Source: Desulfoglaeba alkanexedens ALDC (lineage in GTDB: Bacteria > Desulfobacterota > Syntrophobacteria > Syntrophobacterales > DSM-9756). From it: a DNA stretch of 64,000 nucleotides. Position numbers and translations under genes: made by a program. Of the stretch, positions 11,253 through 20,404 are shown piece after piece. The stretch's first letter is position 1. Each line of letters begins with the position of its first letter. Under the pieces are notes generated by a model. That model saw only the letters and a program-made list of their open reading frames with translations. It made no database searches and had not been told where the DNA came from. The DNA lies in assembly GCF_005377625.1 (NCBI RefSeq), contig NZ_CP040098.1, forward strand, positions 1,667,501 through 1,731,500, given 5' to 3'.

Positions 11253-11293
11253 AGGGACGCACCGATGAGCGTTCTGGAAAGGAACGGCAACCC

Positions 11294-11671
11294 ATGGGGA
11301 AAAACCTGCTGTCGTGCCTCGAAAAGCGGGATCTGCTGAACCGGCCGGCCGTCTCCGTCGATGAACTGCTGGAGTGGGGGCGGTCCTACGAAGAAGCGGG
11401 GCTGGTCTACGATGCGGTGGACTTTTACGAAAAGGCCGGGGCTTCCGAACGGCTCGAAAAGTTGGCGACGGTGGCCGTGCAGGATGGAGATGCTTTTCTC
11501 CTGCGGCGGATTGCGGGAGCCGCCGACTTGAAACCGGATCCCGCCGACTGGGCGTCCCTGGCGAAACGGGCGGAGGTCCTGGGAAAGACGGTCTACGCCG
11601 AAGTCGCTCGCCGCGAGGCCGGGCTCAGCGTGGATGAGGATGCGGTGGGGAGTGCGGGCGAGTCCCGTTGA
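11294..11671 (+). CDS. Conserved hypothetical protein between rpoZ and dnaJ
   Basis: I do not recognise the family. The 125-residue, soluble, largely helical product starts MGKNLLSCLEKRDLLNRP. It contains a segment reminiscent of a tetratricopeptide helix pair (SYEEAGLVYDAVDFYEKAGA, followed by SERLEKLATVAVQDGD). No signal peptide or membrane segment is seen. It lies 41 bp after rpoZ and ends on top of the -35 box of the likely dnaJ promoter. Codon use resembles its neighbours, so it is probably a real gene. A TPR-like scaffold or chaperone-linked role is only a guess. Confidence 0.72.
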   Translation: MGKNLLSCLEKRDLLNRPAVSVDELLEWGRSYEEAGLVYDAVDFYEKAGASERLEKLATVAVQDGDAFLLRRIAGAADLKPDPADWASLAKRAEVLGKTVYAEVARREAGLSVDEDAVGSAGESR

Positions 11672-11696
11672 CAAAGTTGCGGAGCATGCTTATTCA
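11668..11696 (+). promoter_or_regulatory. Sigma-70-type promoter upstream of dnaJ
   Basis: TTGACA (11668-11673), a 17-bp spacer and TATTCA (11691-11696) form a near-consensus promoter ending about 70 bp before the dnaJ start. It overlaps the stop codon of the preceding gene. No CIRCE is present here, so dnaJ seems to be controlled separately from groESL. Confidence 0.7.
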
Positions 11697-11767
11697 CTAA
11701 CTGTCCGTAATCTTCCTATGACCAAACTATATTCATTCCAGCACACGTAGGTGGGGTTCGAGTTCCC

Positions 11768-12919
11768 ATGAACGAGAAGCGAGATTACTACCAGGTACTC
11801 GGCGTTTCGCGAAACGCCGGTGACGAAGAAATCAAGAAGGCCTACCGTAAGCTGGCGCTTCAGTTTCATCCGGACCGCAATCCCGGGGACAAGGAAGCGG
11901 AGGAGAAGTTCAAGGAGGCGGCGGAAGCCTACGAGGTTCTGCGGGATCCTCAGAAACGGCGTCTCTACGACCAATACGGGCACGAGGGGCTCCAGGGCGC
12001 CGGTTTTTCCGGCTTCCAGGGTTTCGAGGACATCTTTTCGTCCTTCGGCGATATCTTTCAGGAATTCTTTTCATTCAATCTTGGAGGTTCGCAAAGACCC
12101 CGGAGCGCAAGTCGACCGGGCAGCGACCTTCTCTACGATCTTCATCTGACCTTTGAGGAAGCCGTTTTCGGTACCGAAAAGGAACTGGAAGTGGAGGTCT
12201 TGCAGACCTGCGAGCGGTGCGACGGGCTGGGTTCCGAACCAGGGACCGAGGAAAGCGTGTGCCCGCTGTGTCGAGGCCGGGGCCAAGTCATTCAGAGCCA
12301 GGGATTCTTCCGCATCAGCACCACGTGTTCGCGTTGCCGAGGTTCGGGCCGAGTGATCACTTCGCCTTGTCGTACCTGCGGGGGACAGGGCCGAGTGCGG
12401 CGAATGAAGCGCGTGCACGTGAAGGTTCCTCCGGGCGTGGACACCGGGACGCGCCTGCGGCTTCGAGGCGAGGGTGAAAGCGGCTTCCGGGGCGGGGTCG
12501 CGGGCGACCTTTACGTCCGCCTGCATGTCGAACCCCACGAAGCGTTCGAGCGGGACGGCAACGATCTTTACACGAAGGTTTCCGTTTCCTTCGTCCAGGC
12601 CATCCTGGGCGACGATATCCTGCTTTCCACCGTTGACGGAACGAAGAAGAAGATCACCATCGAGCCGGGCACCCAGCCGGGTACGGTTATTCGGTTTGCC
12701 GGCGAAGGCGTGCCGTCGCTTCGAGGCTACGGACGCGGGGATCTTTTCGTGGAAGTGGAGGTCACCGTCCCTGCGGACGTTACGGACCGCCAGAGGGAGC
12801 TTCTCCTGGAATTCATGGCCATTGAAGAAGAAAAGTCGAACCGTAGGATGAGGCGATGGCCTTGGAGCAAGGGACGGGGCAAGAAGCCGGGCGCGGCGGT
12901 GGGAGAGGCGGCCCGCTGA
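11768..12919 (+). CDS. dnaJ: Chaperone DnaJ
   Basis: This is a complete type I DnaJ (Hsp40) of 383 residues that delivers substrates to DnaK. It has a J domain (residues 5-70) with the HPD motif in [11 protein letters not shown] Gly/Phe-rich stretch follows ([14 protein letters not shown]). Four zinc-binding CxxCxGxG-type repeats are visible: [24 protein letters not shown] and CRTCGGQG. The C-terminal substrate-binding domains contain GDLYVRLHV and [11 protein letters not shown]. The last 35 residues are basic and unlike typical DnaJ ends. dnaK and grpE are not in the window. Confidence 0.96.
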   Translation: MNEKRDYYQVLGVSRNAGDEEIKKAYRKLALQFHPDRNPGDKEAEEKFKEAAEAYEVLRDPQKRRLYDQYGHEGLQGAGFSGFQGFEDIFSSFGDIFQEFFSFNLGGSQRPRSASRPGSDLLYDLHLTFEEAVFGTEKELEVEVLQTCERCDGLGSEPGTEESVCPLCRGRGQVIQSQGFFRISTTCSRCRGSGRVITSPCRTCGGQGRVRRMKRVHVKVPPGVDTGTRLRLRGEGESGFRGGVAGDLYVRLHVEPHEAFERDGNDLYTKVSVSFVQAILGDDILLSTVDGTKKKITIEPGTQPGTVIRFAGEGVPSLRGYGRGDLFVEVEVTVPADVTDRQRELLLEFMAIEEEKSNRRMRRWPWSKGRGKKPGAAVGEAAR

Positions 12920-13008
12920 ATCGGGCCGGCGGGATTCGCTGAAGTTCTCCTCAAGTAGGGGGTCCGGCCGGATATTTCAGAGTGGTGACGGATCGGGAGG
13001 ATAAGGCG

Positions 13009-13221
13009 GTGAAATACGGGCAGCCTTCGGGACAATACGAAGACTTCAATGCAACAGCATTGTATTGCCCTCGATGCCGGCAGGCCATGCCGGTGAGGAG
13101 CCGGCTCCTGCTCATTCTTCCCGACGGGGAACTCCACGAGTACCTGTGCCAGGCGTGCTCCTTTTCCGTCGGGACGAAAACGGTCAAGCAGCGATCGGAG
13201 TCGCGGCTGTATCGCGCGTGA
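13009..13221 (+). CDS. Small zinc-ribbon protein, function unknown
   Basis: The GTG at 13009 is preceded by GGGAGG at 12995-13000, a much better start than the upstream GTGs at 12982 and 12985. The 70-residue product has two cysteine pairs, CPRC and CQAC, spaced about 32 residues apart, as in a zinc ribbon. The segment between them looks like beta strands (SRLLLILPDGELHEYLC). Such one-domain ribbons often bind nucleic acid or proteins, but no partner is suggested. The neighbours are dnaJ upstream and, after 238 bp, an ABC transporter cassette. Nothing coding is supported in that gap. Confidence 0.62.
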   Translation: MKYGQPSGQYEDFNATALYCPRCRQAMPVRSRLLLILPDGELHEYLCQACSFSVGTKTVKQRSESRLYRA

Positions 13222-13459
13222 GCTTCCCGGCGAATGCTTTGCTGTACGTCAAGACCGTGGTTTTCATGGACGCGCGGATGCATGTCGGGGATCACCTTCC
13301 CGGCCCGACGCTTACTGAACGTGGATATCCATCAACGTGTCTCAAGCCCACCCTCCGCGGAGTTCCTCCGGAGTATCCGCCGAAGGCGATCGGGCGGTCT
13401 TCTCCTTTTCGATCAAACGATCCGTGAGCCGAATGCCGAAGCCATAACGAGGTGATCCC

Positions 13460-14416
13460 ATGATTCAAGCGGAAGGACTCACCAAATTCTACGGGTCCGT
13501 GCCGGCCATCCAGAATGTCACCTTCGAGGTAGAAAAGGGTGAGATTGTGGGTTTTTTGGGGCCGAACGGCGCGGGAAAGACCACGACGATCCGGATCCTT
13601 ACGTGTTATATGCCGCCCACCGTGGGGACGGCGCGGGTGGGCGGCCGCGACTGCTTCCAGGATTCCCTCGAAGTCCGCCGCATGATCGGCTATCTTCCTG
13701 AAAATGTTCCTTTATATGGTGAAATGACCGTCAGGGGATTCCTTGCCTTCGCGGCCCGGGCCAGGGGAGTGGAGGCGCGGCAGCGTTCCGCCGAAGTGAA
13801 GCGGGTGATGGGAGTCTGCGGCCTGGAGAATGTGGAGCGGCGTATCATCGCTCACCTTTCCAAGGGCTATCGGCAGCGGGTGGGCCTGGCCCAGGCTCTT
13901 CTCAACAACCCCCCGGTCCTGATCCTGGATGAACCCACCATCGGCCTGGATCCGGCGCAGATTGTCGACATCCGCAGACTCATCAGCGACCTGCGAGACG
14001 ATCACACCATTTTGCTGAGCAGCCACATCCTCCCCGAAGTGGCACAGATCTGCCGGCGGGTGATGATCATCAACCGGGGGCAGATCGTGGCCACCGACAC
14101 CCCAGCCAACCTCACGGCCCAGTTGCAGAAGTCCGCCCAGGTGTTTCTCCGGGTCGCCAGGGATGGAGCTTCGATGGTGGAAGTTCTTTCCAGGCTTCCG
14201 GGGGTGCAGCAGGTGACCCTCCAGCCCGGAAACGACGGCGCCCTGATGATCGAAACCGACCGAACCCAGGACATGCGGGGCGTCATCGCCCGCACCGTGG
14301 TGGAACACGGAGTGGACCTGCTGGAGCTGAGGTCGGTGGATTTGAGCCTGGAAGACATCTTTATGCAGCTGGTTACCGAGGAAACCGCCGAAGCTGAACA
14401 GGAGGCTGTATCATGA
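13460..14416 (+). CDS. ABC-2 type transporter ATP-binding protein (GldA-like)
   Basis: The 318-residue ATPase has Walker A GPNGAGKTTT (about residue 35), the signature LSKGYRQRVGLAQAL, Walker B VLILDEPTIGLDP and the switch histidine in LLSSHIL. The last 80 residues form the small C-terminal domain seen in GldA/CcmA/DrrA-type exporters. It overlaps the permease gene by 4 bp (ATGA at 14413). With the permease, GldG-like and DUF4340 genes it forms one cassette, widespread in Deltaproteobacteria that do not glide. The substrate is unknown. Confidence 0.92.
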   Translation: MIQAEGLTKFYGSVPAIQNVTFEVEKGEIVGFLGPNGAGKTTTIRILTCYMPPTVGTARVGGRDCFQDSLEVRRMIGYLPENVPLYGEMTVRGFLAFAARARGVEARQRSAEVKRVMGVCGLENVERRIIAHLSKGYRQRVGLAQALLNNPPVLILDEPTIGLDPAQIVDIRRLISDLRDDHTILLSSHILPEVAQICRRVMIINRGQIVATDTPANLTAQLQKSAQVFLRVARDGASMVEVLSRLPGVQQVTLQPGNDGALMIETDRTQDMRGVIARTVVEHGVDLLELRSVDLSLEDIFMQLVTEETAEAEQEAVS

Positions 14417-15189
14417 GGGGTTTCTGGTCCGTCTACCTGAAGGAACTCTACCTGCTTTTCGCATCGCCCATCTTTTATGTGGTGGCGTTCATTTTCCTCC
14501 TTCTGAACGGCTACTTTTTCTACAGCGCCATGGCCTTTTACAACAGCTACAGCTTCCATGCCGCACAGAATCCTTTCATGGCAAGCCAGCTCAACCTGAC
14601 CGACATGGTGTTGCGGCCCGTTTTTATGGACCTGAGCATCGTTTTGCTCCTCGTAGCTCCTCTCCTCACCATGCGCACCTATGCCGAAGAGCGCCGTTCC
14701 GGAACCCTCGAACTTCTGTTTACGTTGCCCGTGACGGACCGGGCGGCCCTCGCCGCAAAATACGGTGCGGTGGTAACCACGTTTCTTCTGATCCTTGCGG
14801 GGACCCTTCCCTGCATGGCCATCCTGGAACTGCTGGCGCAACCGAACTGGAAGACCATCTTTTCCGGTTATCTGGGCCTGGTCCTGCTCGGCTGCGCCTT
14901 CCTGTCGCTTGGGGTTTTCGCCTCATCGCTGACCCAAAACCAAATCGTCGCCGCCGTGCTCTCGTTCGGCTCGCTGCTCATGTTCTGGATCATCGGGTGG
15001 ATGAAGATGATCCTGGGCCCGGAGGGCCGACTGGCCGACACCCTGGAATACCTGGCCATAACCGGCCACTTCGACACCTTTTCCAAGGGGATCCTGGATT
15101 CGAGGGATGTGGTCTACTACGCGGCTTTCATTTTGTTTTTCCTCTTTCTCAGCCTGAGACAGGTGGAGTCCTGCCGCTGGCGGGGATGA
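14413..15189 (+). CDS. ABC-2 type transporter permease (GldF-like)
   Basis: The 258-residue membrane protein has about six hydrophobic segments, starting LYLLFASPIFYVVAFIFLLL. It contains the family's cytoplasmic loop LLTMRTYAEERRSGTLELLF, which couples to the ATPase. It overlaps the ATPase gene and is followed after 54 bp by the GldG-like gene. It probably forms the transmembrane channel of the exporter, as a dimer. Confidence 0.9.
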   Translation: MRGFWSVYLKELYLLFASPIFYVVAFIFLLLNGYFFYSAMAFYNSYSFHAAQNPFMASQLNLTDMVLRPVFMDLSIVLLLVAPLLTMRTYAEERRSGTLELLFTLPVTDRAALAAKYGAVVTTFLLILAGTLPCMAILELLAQPNWKTIFSGYLGLVLLGCAFLSLGVFASSLTQNQIVAAVLSFGSLLMFWIIGWMKMILGPEGRLADTLEYLAITGHFDTFSKGILDSRDVVYYAAFILFFLFLSLRQVESCRWRG

Positions 15190-15243
15190 GCCGGCGGCGG
15201 CTTCGGAGCGTTTTTTTAAGATCAGCGATGGAGGCCGATCACC

Positions 15244-16728
15244 ATGCCACGCATCATGAGATCGCGGCGCGTGTGGACCCACGGGTCCAATACCTTCCTA
15301 TCCACGTTGCTTTTCCTGGGAATCCTCGTCTTTGTGGTGCTCATCGCGGAGCGCCACCCGTGGCGCGTGGACCTGACCGAGGCGGGCTTGTACACGCTTT
15401 CGGAACAGAGCCGCAAGATCGCGAAGGCCGTCGACCAGCCGGTGACCATCAAGGGGTTTTTCCAGAGCGCGGAACCCGCGCGCCTGGAAGTGGAAGACCT
15501 GCTGGAAAGCTATCGTCTTGCCAACAAGAAGATCCGCTACACCTTCATCGATCCGGACCGAAATCCCGAAGAGGCGGGGCGCTACGACATCCGCCAGTAC
15601 GGCACCCTGGTGCTCGAGGGCTACGACCGCAGGCAGACGATTCAGCAGGCCGATGAGCAATCCATTACCAACGCCCTGTTCAAGCTCATGCGGGAAGAGC
15701 AGAAGAAGATCTACTTTGTGGCGGGCCACGGTGAACATTCCATCTCGGACTTCAACCAGGCAGGATATTCAAGCGTTCGGTCGGCCCTTGAAAGAGAAAA
15801 CTACGCGGTACAGAGCCTGAGCCTGCTGCAGCAGAAGGGGGTGCCCGAGGACGCGGCGGCCGTGGTGATCGCGGGGCCTGAAAAGCCCTACTTTCAAGAG
15901 GAAGTGGAGAGTCTGGAACGATACGTGGAAGACGGAGGGCGGCTTTTGGTTCTCCTGGATCCCGGTCACGCAGGTCCCCTGGTCGACTGGCTCAGGAAAT
16001 ATGGGATCGAGCTTCAGGACGATATGGTGATCGACAAACTGAGTCGGATCTTCGGCGGAAGTTACCTCATGCCGGTGGTCACTCAGTACGGACTTCACGA
16101 CATCACCCAGGGCTTCAATGTCGCCACCTTCTATTCGGAAGCCCGCTCGGTGCAGGTGGCGGACCCCTCCCCGGAAGGCGTCCACCTGGTGACCCTGGCT
16201 TCCACCTCTCCCAACGCGTGGGCGGAAACGGACCTGGAGCGACTTCGCCAGGGCGAGGCGAGTTTCGACGAGAGTGAGGATTTTCCGGGGCCGGTGCCCC
16301 TCGGGGTCCTGGTTCAGCTGGATCCGGCGAAATTCCCGGGTCGAGCATCGAGCGAAGGCACCTCGGAATCCTCGGACGAAACGCCGGAACCTTCCACGGG
16401 AGAGGGAGAAGGCGGCGCCGGAGCGGCAGAGGGCCATCCCGCCAAGGGATATCTGGTGGTGCTGGGCGACTCGGATTTCATCGGTAACACCCATTTCGGT
16501 CTTTCCGGAAACGGGGATTTTTTCCTGAACATAGTGAACTTCCTGGCGGAAGAGGAAACGCTCATCACCGTTGAACCCAGGGGCGACGGTGGAAAGAAGA
16601 CCGGTCAGCCCATCGTGCTCACTCAGGACCAGGCCCGCACTATTCTCGTCTTATCGCTGGGATTGATCCCCGGGTCGGTGATCCTGCTGGGTCTTGGAGT
16701 CTACCGCGTACGGAGGTCGCACCGATGA
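15244..16728 (+). CDS. GldG-like ABC-transporter auxiliary protein
   Basis: The 494-residue protein has an N-terminal membrane anchor (about residues 15-36), a large extracytoplasmic region and a C-terminal membrane helix (ILVLSLGLIPGSVILLGLGV). The periplasmic part begins with the GldG pattern WRVDLTEAGLYTLSEQSRKI and contains YFVAGHGEHSI and GRLLVLLDPGH, typical of the GldG/IFT52-like (DUF4350-like) domain. Residues 370-405 are a Ser/Glu/Gly-rich linker. The ATG at 15244 follows GGAGG. It overlaps the DUF4340 gene by 4 bp. The cassette lacks other gliding genes, so the role is probably export or envelope related rather than motility. Confidence 0.88.
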   Translation: MPRIMRSRRVWTHGSNTFLSTLLFLGILVFVVLIAERHPWRVDLTEAGLYTLSEQSRKIAKAVDQPVTIKGFFQSAEPARLEVEDLLESYRLANKKIRYTFIDPDRNPEEAGRYDIRQYGTLVLEGYDRRQTIQQADEQSITNALFKLMREEQKKIYFVAGHGEHSISDFNQAGYSSVRSALERENYAVQSLSLLQQKGVPEDAAAVVIAGPEKPYFQEEVESLERYVEDGGRLLVLLDPGHAGPLVDWLRKYGIELQDDMVIDKLSRIFGGSYLMPVVTQYGLHDITQGFNVATFYSEARSVQVADPSPEGVHLVTLASTSPNAWAETDLERLRQGEASFDESEDFPGPVPLGVLVQLDPAKFPGRASSEGTSESSDETPEPSTGEGEGGAGAAEGHPAKGYLVVLGDSDFIGNTHFGLSGNGDFFLNIVNFLAEEETLITVEPRGDGGKKTGQPIVLTQDQARTILVLSLGLIPGSVILLGLGVYRVRRSHR

Positions 16729-18083
16729 AGTGGCGCCAGACACTGGGCTATCTGCTGATCCTGCTGGCGGTCGGCGGATACTATTACTACTTCGAGGTGG
16801 TGGTCAAAGAGCGGGAGGAAGCGGCGGCGAGGTCCGCGAGACAGGTGTTCGACCTTGAAGTGGACCGTGTGGCGGCCCTCGAAATCGTCCCCAAAGATGG
16901 AGAAACCGTGGTCCTTGAAAAGGAGGCGGGGACGTGGCGGCTGGCGGCACCCGTGGCGACGGAAGCCGACGGCGCCGCCGTGCAGGGGCTCCTCAACAGC
17001 CTGGCATCTCTGGAAGCGGAACGGGAAGTGGCGTCTTCCGCGGAAGACCTCGAACCCTTCGGTCTATCCACGCCGGCTCTCCAACTCCGCTTCAAGGACG
17101 GTGAAACCTGGCGGACCCTTTCCCTGGGAAACAGGAATCCCACCGGCGACAGCTATTACGCCAGGGTCGACGCCGAACGCCGCGTCTTTCTGGTGGCGTC
17201 GGGCCAATGGGGTGTCCTCCACAAGGGCGTTTCCGAGCTGAGACGCCGGGATCTTTTCTCTTTCGAAAACAGTGACGTGAAGGAACTCAGGGTTTCCTGG
17301 TCCGACGGGCGTGAAGTCGCCGTGGTGCGTTCTTCCGGGGGGGCGTGGGAAGTTTCCGGCCGCTCCGAGCCGGCGATCAAGGCGGCCAAGGTCGAGCGCG
17401 TTCTCGACGAGATCCGCTGGCTCCGAGCTCGGGATTTCCTGGAAGACGGTCCGGTCAACCTGCCGGCGCACGGGCTTGATCCTCCCTTGGTTAAGGTGGA
17501 GCTGCACCTGAGCGACGGCGGCAGAGCCTCGCTCGCCCTGGGCCGGAAAGGGGACGAGGGTGACCTGGCCGCCCTTGGTTCCGAACTTCCCTTCGTGGTT
17601 ACCGTTTCCGGCGACCTGTTGGATCGGCTCCCCGATTCCCTGGCCGATCTCGAGGACCGTTCCCTCATCGCCCTGGATGCAGAACGCGTGAACGAAGTGG
17701 CGTGGACGGTGGCGGGAGAGACGGGGCGGGCGGTATCGCGCGGTGAAACCGGATGGGCCTTGGAGAAGGCGGGCGGTGAGTTCAAGGAGTTGAACGATTC
17801 CTGGCGGATTCGTTCCCTGTTCTGGGAACTTCAGGATCTGGAGTTCGACGAGAAGCCGGCGTCGCCTCCCCCGGTACCCGATCCGGTCCACGGCCGGCTG
17901 GCGCTCTTCGAAGGGGCCGAACCCCTGGGCGAACTGCTCTGGGAGGATCCCGAACGACAAGGGGCGGATCAGGTGACCGTCTGGGTCCGGGAAGGTTCCG
18001 AGCTGAAGGCCGTCGGTCTCGAACCGGAGAAACTGCGGCGGCTGGAAGAAAAGATTCGGGCGGTCACGGCGGCAGAAAGCTGA
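16725..18083 (+). CDS. DUF4340 domain-containing membrane-anchored protein
   Basis: This 452-residue protein has a single N-terminal membrane segment (LGYLLILLAVGGYYYYFEVV) and an extracytoplasmic region of repeated beta-rich units, e.g. VAALEIVPKDGETVVLEKEAG and VKVELHLSDGGRASLALGRK. These match DUF4340, a family found next to GldG-like genes. It is the last gene of the ABC cassette. Its stop codon lies inside a 45-bp sequence that is repeated 233 bp downstream (see the repeat at 18075-18352). The biochemical role is unknown. Confidence 0.88.
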   Translation: MKWRQTLGYLLILLAVGGYYYYFEVVVKEREEAAARSARQVFDLEVDRVAALEIVPKDGETVVLEKEAGTWRLAAPVATEADGAAVQGLLNSLASLEAEREVASSAEDLEPFGLSTPALQLRFKDGETWRTLSLGNRNPTGDSYYARVDAERRVFLVASGQWGVLHKGVSELRRRDLFSFENSDVKELRVSWSDGREVAVVRSSGGAWEVSGRSEPAIKAAKVERVLDEIRWLRARDFLEDGPVNLPAHGLDPPLVKVELHLSDGGRASLALGRKGDEGDLAALGSELPFVVTVSGDLLDRLPDSLADLEDRSLIALDAERVNEVAWTVAGETGRAVSRGETGWALEKAGGEFKELNDSWRIRSLFWELQDLEFDEKPASPPPVPDPVHGRLALFEGAEPLGELLWEDPERQGADQVTVWVREGSELKAVGLEPEKLRRLEEKIRAVTAAES

Positions 18084-18352
18084 ACCCGGCGTGGACGCCG
18101 ACCGTGCCGCTGCTCGCGGCTGTCTAAGTACAGGTCCACAGAATAAAGTGTTCATTGTGGGATGTTAAAATTCTCTGGAAATTCTACCTTGTTCCCAAGC
18201 TGTACCTTCCAGCTTGTTCCCAAGCTCCAGCTTGGGAACACAACTGTGCAGAAGCTCCAGCTTCGATTCCCATGAGGTCGTTCCCAAGCCGGAGCTTGGG
18301 AACGAGGGAAAGCTGAATCCGCCGTCGACGCCGACCGTGCCGCTGCTCCCGG
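18075..18352. repeat. 45-bp direct repeat flanking a cluster of GTTCCCAAGC palindromes
   Basis: Positions 18075-18119 (the end of the DUF4340 gene) and 18308-18352 are direct repeats matching at about 41 of 45 positions. Between them are copies of a palindromic unit, GTTCCCAAGC..GCTTGGGAAC, around 18190-18240 and 18282-18305. About 100 bp of this insert reappears in inverted orientation at 26068-26160. This fills the 290-bp gap between the DUF4340 gene and queF. It looks like insertion of a small non-coding mobile repeat with duplication of its flank. Confidence 0.78.
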
Positions 18353-18373
18353 TCCTTCGATGTGGGCCGGGGC

Positions 18374-18841
18374 CTATTCCCGCCCGCCGCGGTAGGTCGT
18401 TTTGCCCAGGGGAAGCGGGGTGCAGTTGGGGGGGCAGGCACCCGTTTCCACCACCACGTCGATGGGGATGCCGCCCCGGGCGTACCATAATCCCACCACG
18501 CGGAGGTACTTGGGTTCCAGGGCCGCCTCCAGTCGCTTGTGGACGGTCACCGTGCAGGCCTCGTGAAAACTCCCGTAGTTGCGGAAGCTTCCAAGGAACA
18601 GCTTGAAGGATTTGCTTTCCACAAGCTTGGTACCCGGGACGTAATCGACGATCATCACCGCAAAGTCCGGCTGACCCGTGATGGGACACAGCGTGGTGAA
18701 TTCCGGGGCGGTGAGCCGGACCACGTAATCCCGGTCCGGGTGCGGATTTTCGATGGTTTCGAGCACCGCCGCTTGCGGGTTTTCGGGAAGCGGGCTGGGG
18801 CGGCCCAACTGGGTCAGGTTCTGAGGACCTCGCTCGGTCAT
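18374..18841 (-). CDS. queF: NADPH-dependent 7-cyano-7-deazaguanine reductase
   Basis: QueF reduces preQ0 to preQ1 in queuosine biosynthesis. The 155-residue product is a short single-domain QueF. It has the active-site cysteine in [12 protein letters not shown], the NADPH motif [15 protein letters not shown], and the FHE of GSFHEACTV. Its ATG overlaps the end of rmuC by 4 bp, so it is translated from the same minus-strand message. No other queuosine genes are in the window. Confidence 0.94.
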   Translation of the reverse strand: MTERGPQNLTQLGRPSPLPENPQAAVLETIENPHPDRDYVVRLTAPEFTTLCPITGQPDFAVMIVDYVPGTKLVESKSFKLFLGSFRNYGSFHEACTVTVHKRLEAALEPKYLRVVGLWYARGGIPIDVVVETGACPPNCTPLPLGKTTYRGGRE

Positions 18842-20361
18842 GGCTCGCTCTCTTCGGCTTCGCCTTCGGTCGCCTCCGGAAAGTTCACATGGCGAACGAT
18901 CCCTTCCAGCGGCTCCGGCTGTGCAATGTCACCCTTGGCTGAAACCCCCAATTCCTTGAACTTCCGTGCACTTACCAAGACCCGGCTTTCCATGGCGCCC
19001 AGTAGCCGGTTGTAGTGCTGAACGCTTCGGCCGAGACTCCTTCCCAGGTCCTGGAAATGAGACGCCAGAAGGACGATCCGGTCGTGAAGTTCCTTTCCGA
19101 GCCGGCTGACGGCCCGCGCGTTTTCGGTCATGGCCTGCTGTTGCCATCCATAGGCGATGGCTCGCAGCAGCGCGATCAGCGTGGTCGGCGTCGCCAGGAT
19201 GACCCGCTGGTGGACGCCGGTTTCGATGAGCCGGGGGTCTTTTTCCAGGGCGGCGCTGAAGAAGGATTCGCCGGGAAGGAACAGCACCACGAATTCCGGG
19301 GTCTGTTCGAATTGGCTCCAGTAATGCTTGGAGGCCAGCTGCTGCATGTGGGAACGGATCTGGCGGGCATGAGCGGCCAGGTGGCCGTCCCGGTCGCCGT
19401 CGGTGGAAGCTTCGAGGGCGTCCAGGTACGCTTGGAGCGGGGCCTTGGCGTCGATCACCACCACGCGATTTCCAGGGAGTGAGACGATCATGTCGGGGCG
19501 CAGCCGGTCGGAACCGGTGTCGGTGACGGGTTGTTCGGTGAAATCGCAGTGGGTGGAAAGGCCGGCGAGTTCGACCACACGCCGGAGCGTCATTTCACCC
19601 CAGCGGCCTCGGACTTGCGGCCGGCGGAGCGCCTTCACCAGGTTGGCCGTTTCCCCGATGAGTTGCCCCTGGGCGGCACTGAGGCTTTGGACTTGCTGAG
19701 ACAGCCGGGCGTAGGCGTGTTGGCGTTCCTTTTCGATGCCCTTGAGTTCTTCTTCGTAGCGGGAAAGGGCTTCCTGGAGGGGCCGGACGAGTTCGGCCAC
19801 GGCCTGACGGCGGGATTCCAGGTCGTTTTCGGCCTTCTGGTGATAGCGGGCCAGGGTGTTCTGGGCCAGCTGCAGAAAGGCCTGGTTGTTGGCCTGCAGG
19901 GCGTTGGAAGCCATGGCCTGGAAGGCGTTCCGCATGGTATCGCCGGCTTCCTTCAGCGCAGCCAGCCTCTCTTCGGCGTTTTCTCTTTCTTTGGCGCGCA
20001 GGGTTTCCAGCGCCGCATGGTCCGCTTGCAACTGCGCCAGTTCCTGCTGCAGGCGATCGCTCGAAACCCGCGCCTCCGCCAGTTCCCGTTCCAGTTCGGG
20101 AACCCGTTGCGCCAGTTGGGAACAGGCGGCGCGGCGTTCCGTTTCGTGAAGGAGCGCTTCCTGCGTGTGCTGGAGTTCCCGCTGAAGGCGTTGCCGTTCC
20201 TCGGTGGAAACGGCGGTTTCCAGGGAAAGGCGCCGTTTCCAGAGCGCGGCGGTGATCAGAACGCCCGCCAGCAGACCCGCGAAGAACGCGGCGGAGGCAA
20301 GAAGCAGTCCGCCGCTGTTTTCGACCAGGAGGCTGAATAGGGTGTCCAAACGAGGCATCAT
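18838..20361 (-). CDS. rmuC: DNA recombination protein RmuC
   Basis: The 507-residue protein has an N-terminal membrane segment ([18 protein letters not shown]), a long coiled coil (about residues 45-220, rich in Gln/Glu/Leu heptads), and then the RmuC domain with [18 protein letters not shown] and the nuclease-like core [19 protein letters not shown]. RmuC limits inversions at short repeats. Its exact activity is unproven, but the fold is restriction-nuclease-like. It sits in a minus-strand operon with queF downstream and two unknown genes upstream. Confidence 0.93.
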   Translation of the reverse strand: MMPRLDTLFSLLVENSGGLLLASAAFFAGLLAGVLITAALWKRRLSLETAVSTEERQRLQRELQHTQEALLHETERRAACSQLAQRVPELERELAEARVSSDRLQQELAQLQADHAALETLRAKERENAEERLAALKEAGDTMRNAFQAMASNALQANNQAFLQLAQNTLARYHQKAENDLESRRQAVAELVRPLQEALSRYEEELKGIEKERQHAYARLSQQVQSLSAAQGQLIGETANLVKALRRPQVRGRWGEMTLRRVVELAGLSTHCDFTEQPVTDTGSDRLRPDMIVSLPGNRVVVIDAKAPLQAYLDALEASTDGDRDGHLAAHARQIRSHMQQLASKHYWSQFEQTPEFVVLFLPGESFFSAALEKDPRLIETGVHQRVILATPTTLIALLRAIAYGWQQQAMTENARAVSRLGKELHDRIVLLASHFQDLGRSLGRSVQHYNRLLGAMESRVLVSARKFKELGVSAKGDIAQPEPLEGIVRHVNFPEATEGEAEESEP

Positions 20362-20404
20362 GCTGGAGCCGGTGCCCGGCGGGTTTTCGGGCGGTGAACG
20401 GAGT

